Shown here piece by piece: positions 61,120-64,000 of a stretch of DNA of 64,000 nucleotides (its first letter is position 1; every line of letters begins with the position of its first letter). Under the pieces are notes generated by a model. The model made no database searches and was not told the DNA's origin. It saw only the letters and a list, made by a program, of their open reading frames with translations. Made by a program: the position numbers and the translations under genes. This stretch comes from an uncultured Prevotellaceae bacterium (GTDB taxonomy: Bacteria; Bacteroidota; Bacteroidia; Bacteroidales; Bacteroidaceae), in contig OMZS01000010.1 in assembly GCA_900315565.1 (NCBI GenBank), positions 32,091-96,090 on the forward strand, written 5' to 3'.

Positions 61120-63297
61120 ATGTGTATGAAGATGGAGAGAAACGAACAACTCAGAGAAGCATGGGAATTTGTTGAAAACACTGGTACCAGCATTTTCCTC
61201 ACCGGCAAAGCTGGAACTGGCAAGACCACATTTCTAAAAACAGTTGTTGAAAAAAGCAAAAAGCGTCTCATCGTTGTTGCTCCTACTGGTGTGGCTGCCA
61301 TTAACGCGGGGGGCGTAACCATTCATTCGTTTTTCCAGCTCCCGCTAAGTCCTTTTGTTCCTGGCACTCAAACAAAAAACAAATTTGATTTCGGAAAGGA
61401 AAAACGGAAAATTATTGCATCGCTCGACTTGCTCATTATCGACGAGATTTCCATGGTACGGGCAGACTTACTCGATGCCATAGACAATGTTTTGCGCCGA
61501 TACAAAGACAGATACCAACCTTTTGGCGGAGTGCAACTTCTGATGATTGGTGACTTACAACAACTCACACCCGTTGTCACACCCGAAGACGAAATCATCC
61601 TGAAACCTTATTACGACACTCCTTACTTCTTCGGCTCAAAAGCTTTAAAGCAAATCAGCTATGTAACTATACAGCTGAAAACTGTTTATAGACAACAGGA
61701 CAATCTTTTCATCTCTATTCTTAATCATATACGTAACGGACAGCCTACAGCTGACGACATGCAACTGCTCAATCAAAGATACAATCCGACATTTGTTCCG
61801 AAAGCTGAGGATGGCTATATCAGGCTGACAACACATAACAACGCTGCAAATGGATACAATAATTCTGAGCTGCAACGACTATCATCCGAATCTTTCTCGT
61901 TTAATGCACAGATAGAAGGAAATTTCCCTGAATACTCCTACCCCACCAGCCCCATTCTGACAGTAAAAAAAGGGGCTCAAGTCATGTTTATCAAAAACGA
62001 TCCGCTAGGACGTTATTACAATGGCCGTATTGGGCATGTTATATCTGTGGATTCTGATCACATCGTCGTAAAATGTCCCGATGACTCTCAAAACATCAAT
62101 GTGGAGCCTCTGGAATGGGAAAACACACACTACAAGCTAAACGTGGAAACAAAAGAAATTGAATCAGAAGTACAAGGAACATTCAAACAGTTTCCCCTTA
62201 AACTAGCTTGGGCCATTACTATTCATAAAAGTCAGGGACTGACTTTTTCACATGCTATCATCGACGCAGTACACTCGTTCGCACCAGGACAAGTTTATGT
62301 AGCATTGAGTCGTTGTACTTCGCTTGAAGGCTTGGTCTTGGCTTCACCCATCACGCCGCAAGCTATTATCAACGACGAAAAAGTGGACAACTACATTTTG
62401 CAACAAGAAGTAGAGGCGCAAAAGAGCATTGCCCAGTTGCCTGCTTTGAAAGAAGAATATTTCAGATATCTGTTGCTAGAACTATTCAATTTCCAGACCA
62501 TTCTATTCAAAGAAGAATACATGGTAAGGCTTATGACAGAGTTCTTTTATCGTAGCCATACCAAAATCGCAGAACTTCACAAGCAAACACTTGCTAATAC
62601 AAAGCAAAATGTTTTGGAAGTTTCATACAAATGGTCAAAACTTATCAGACAATTGCCTCATGAGCAAATGCACGAACCTGATTTCCTAAATCGAGTCAGC
62701 AGAGGTGCAAGCTATTTTGAGCAAACAATTGAATCTATCTATGCAAAGCCACTCACGCTTACAGCTGATGTAAAGACCAACAACAAGCAAGCCATGGCTA
62801 GATTAACTGACGCTCTGCTCGAACTCAAGCAAGCAGTTCATTCTCATAAAAATCTTCTAAAGAAAATAGCAGAAAGAGGGTTCTCTGTCAGCATATACCT
62901 GAAAGAGAAGAACCTTTCGCTTCTTGAATCTTTAGAAGATGGTAAAAAGTCAAAACGTACAAAAACGAACAAACAGACAACGACGAAAGTTCCTAAAGCC
63001 CCCAAAGAAAGCACTTACAGCATCACTTTCAGACTGTTTAGCCAAGGATTAACACCCAAAGAAATTGCCATTGAGCGTTGCATGGCAGTTAGCACCATCT
63101 ATTCACACTTACAGAAATTCATTGATTCTGACAAAATTAGTATTCAACAAGTAATTGAGCCTGAAAGAATAAGAACAATACAAAGAATCATCCAAATGGT
63201 TGGGAAAGACGAAGGTATAACAGCCATCAAAGCGTTATGTCCACCAGATATATCTTACGAAGAAATCAGGATGGTAATTTCTGCTATAAATAAATGA
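61120..63297 (+). CDS. PIF1-like SF1 helicase with C-terminal helix-turn-helix domain
   Basis: A 725-residue protein. Residues about 20-420 form a PIF1/RecD-like helicase: Walker A FLTGKAGTGKTTFLK (about 24-38), VAPTGVAAINAGGVTIHSFF, LIIDEISMVRADLLDAID, MIGDLQQLTPV, WAITIHKSQGLTF and VALSRCTSLEGLVLA. The C-terminal part has a charged linker (about 600-630, rich in Lys and Thr) and an HTH domain (SITFRLFSQGLTPKEIAIER, STIYSHLQKFI). This layout is common in Bacteroidales; substrates are probably unusual DNA structures. Codon use is AT-richer than in upstream genes. In-frame ATGs at 61126 and 61132 are alternative starts. Confidence 0.88.
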   Translation: MCMKMERNEQLREAWEFVENTGTSIFLTGKAGTGKTTFLKTVVEKSKKRLIVVAPTGVAAINAGGVTIHSFFQLPLSPFVPGTQTKNKFDFGKEKRKIIASLDLLIIDEISMVRADLLDAIDNVLRRYKDRYQPFGGVQLLMIGDLQQLTPVVTPEDEIILKPYYDTPYFFGSKALKQISYVTIQLKTVYRQQDNLFISILNHIRNGQPTADDMQLLNQRYNPTFVPKAEDGYIRLTTHNNAANGYNNSELQRLSSESFSFNAQIEGNFPEYSYPTSPILTVKKGAQVMFIKNDPLGRYYNGRIGHVISVDSDHIVVKCPDDSQNINVEPLEWENTHYKLNVETKEIESEVQGTFKQFPLKLAWAITIHKSQGLTFSHAIIDAVHSFAPGQVYVALSRCTSLEGLVLASPITPQAIINDEKVDNYILQQEVEAQKSIAQLPALKEEYFRYLLLELFNFQTILFKEEYMVRLMTEFFYRSHTKIAELHKQTLANTKQNVLEVSYKWSKLIRQLPHEQMHEPDFLNRVSRGASYFEQTIESIYAKPLTLTADVKTNNKQAMARLTDALLELKQAVHSHKNLLKKIAERGFSVSIYLKEKNLSLLESLEDGKKSKRTKTNKQTTTKVPKAPKESTYSITFRLFSQGLTPKEIAIERCMAVSTIYSHLQKFIDSDKISIQQVIEPERIRTIQRIIQMVGKDEGITAIKALCPPDISYEEIRMVISAINK

Positions 63298-63394
63298 AAC
63301 ACATTCCCTCCTAAAAAACAGCAATACACGCCACATCCTTATTTTACAAATACTACAAATACATTGCGTTGATTAGCGGACAGTTATAAATTAC

Positions 63395-63754
63395 TTATCT
63401 GAATGCTCCTTCAATATGTTCAATTTCAATATCAAAGTCACCCATATTACCTACTATAGTAACCGTATCAAATCTAAACTCGTTATCTAAATACCTATAT
63501 TTAATATAATGATTTGCAGCAAGTTTAAGATTTCTGATTTTTTTATAATCAATTGCGCTAAGAGGCGACATTAGATAATTCTTACTCCGGGTTTTCACCT
63601 CAACAAAAACTACAATATCACCATCGCGAGCAATAATATCTATATCACGGTGACCAGAATGCCAATCACGTTCAAGAATAACATACCCCTTTTCGCGTAG
63701 AAAAGAAGCAGCCACTTCTTCACCCCATTTTCCAACTTCATTATGAAAAGCCAT
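63395..63754 (-). CDS. YraN family (UPF0102) endonuclease-like protein
   Basis: A 119-residue protein with the restriction-endonuclease-like core of the YraN family: NEVGKWGEEVAASFLREKGY at the start, LERDWHSGHRDIDIIARDGD and FVEVKTRSKN, giving the metal-binding Glu, Asp and Glu-x-Lys triad. Cellular role is not established. The gene lies between the PIF1-like gene and the rRNA operon, convergent with the former and in line with the latter. Confidence 0.92.
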   Translation of the reverse strand: MAFHNEVGKWGEEVAASFLREKGYVILERDWHSGHRDIDIIARDGDIVVFVEVKTRSKNYLMSPLSAIDYKKIRNLKLAANHYIKYRYLDNEFRFDTVTIVGNMGDFDIEIEHIEGAFR

Positions 63755-63890
63755 AAAAACAAATTCTTATTCTATCTATTTCTTTTTGTTTAATAAACGC
63801 ACTTATTCTATAATTATTGCACTTTCCTTTTTCTGAATGACACAAATAAAGCCCTGCCACACTTCCGTACGACGGGACTCCTACAAACAC

Positions 63891-63929
63891 AGTGAAGCCC
63901 TGAGCCAACTGCTGGCTCAGGGCTTCACT
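63891..63929 (-). terminator. terminator of the rRNA operon
   Basis: AGTGAAGCCCTGAGCCA (63891-63907) pairs perfectly with TGGCTCAGGGCTTCACT (63913-63929), a 17-bp stem with a 5-nt loop just after the 5S rRNA. On the minus strand it is followed by a G/T-rich stretch. Confidence 0.85.
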
Positions 63930-63938
63930 GTATGAAAA

Positions 63939-64000
63939 AAGGCGGCGACCTACTCTCCCGCATTGCATTGCAGTACCATCGGCGCGGGCGGGCTTAACTG
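63939..64000 (-). rRNA. rrf: 5S ribosomal RNA, 3' part (cut by window edge)
   Basis: The minus strand from 64000 downward reads CAGTTAAGCCCGCCCGCGCC, then GATGGTACTGCAATG and GGGAGAGTAGGTCGCCGCC, the conserved 3' half of 5S rRNA. The rest of the rRNA operon must lie to the right of the window. Confidence 0.95.

Noticed and set aside
63741-63968. 75-codon minus-strand frame at the right edge
   Set aside because: It overlaps the 5S rRNA 3' end and the rRNA terminator hairpin.

Overview
The window reads as a chromosomal segment of a Bacteroidota bacterium, most probably Prevotellaceae (Prevotella sensu lato). Supporting signs are a DUF4270 lipoprotein, a GldE-type CNNM/CBS protein, a BatA-E (aerotolerance-type) operon, a stand-alone GT5 glycogen synthase next to a separate GT3 synthase plus GT35 phosphorylase, two CotH proteins with type IX-secretion-like C-terminal tails, carboxynorspermidine decarboxylase, and repeated promoter elements of the Bacteroidota form (TTTG, about 20 nt, TAnnTTTG). 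Most genes are GC-moderate to GC-rich; a visibly AT-richer stretch lies at about 60.6-63.9 kb.

Layout. 0-2.2 kb: end of a GT5 glycogen synthase, a DUF4270 lipoprotein and a 43-residue conserved-looking small protein. 2.4-12.9 kb (minus): one long probable operon, moxR - DUF58 - membrane protein - batA - batB/C fusion - batD/E fusion - PAP2 phosphatase - queA. 12.9-13.9 kb: a gene-free kilobase full of structured repeats, including a 187-bp symmetric inverted repeat centred on a 42-bp perfect palindrome. 13.9-19.7 kb: patatin/BamA-like outer-membrane phospholipase, GH9 glycosidase, secreted protein. 19.9-23 kb (minus): FAD/Fe-S D-2-hydroxyacid dehydrogenase. 23-30 kb: uxaB, CotH protein 1, dnaB, SGNH hydrolase. 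30-36.5 kb: leucine operon leuA-leuC-leuD-(citramalate/isopropylmalate synthase paralogue)-leuB, preceded by a promoter, an Ile/Leu-rich leader peptide and an intrinsic terminator, i.e. a classical attenuator layout. 36.6-42.6 kb: a repeat block, then a 1851-residue transglutaminase-like/DUF4011/SF1 helicase/nuclease/DUF3320 protein that looks like a single-gene defence protein. 42.6-46.2 kb: secreted protein and CotH protein 2, convergent with a 2-nt gap. 46.4-49.8 kb (minus): ssb - gldE - PPTase - phytase-like esterase. 50.4-50.9 kb: four tRNA genes (Gly, Leu, Leu, Gly). 51-54 kb: nspC, thiE-like, prs. 54.1-56.2 kb: a second copy of the 36.6-kb repeat family, a GT2 transferase and a polysaccharide deacetylase. 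56.2-60.5 kb: glycogen phosphorylase and GT3 glycogen synthase. 60.7-63.8 kb: small secreted protein, PIF1-like helicase with C-terminal HTH, YraN. The right edge enters an rRNA operon (3' end of 5S rRNA, minus strand).

How it works together. The clearest functional units are leucine (and perhaps isoleucine) synthesis under likely attenuation control, glycogen turnover (GT3 synthase with GT35 phosphorylase, plus the GT5 protein), the MoxR/Bat membrane chaperone-like complex, and scattered secreted glycan/lipid-active proteins. The most unusual content is non-coding: several distinct families of structured or tandem repeats fill intergenic gaps, one of them occurring at two sites 17.5 kb apart. 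All functional calls come from reading the sequence and remembered family features; no database search was run.
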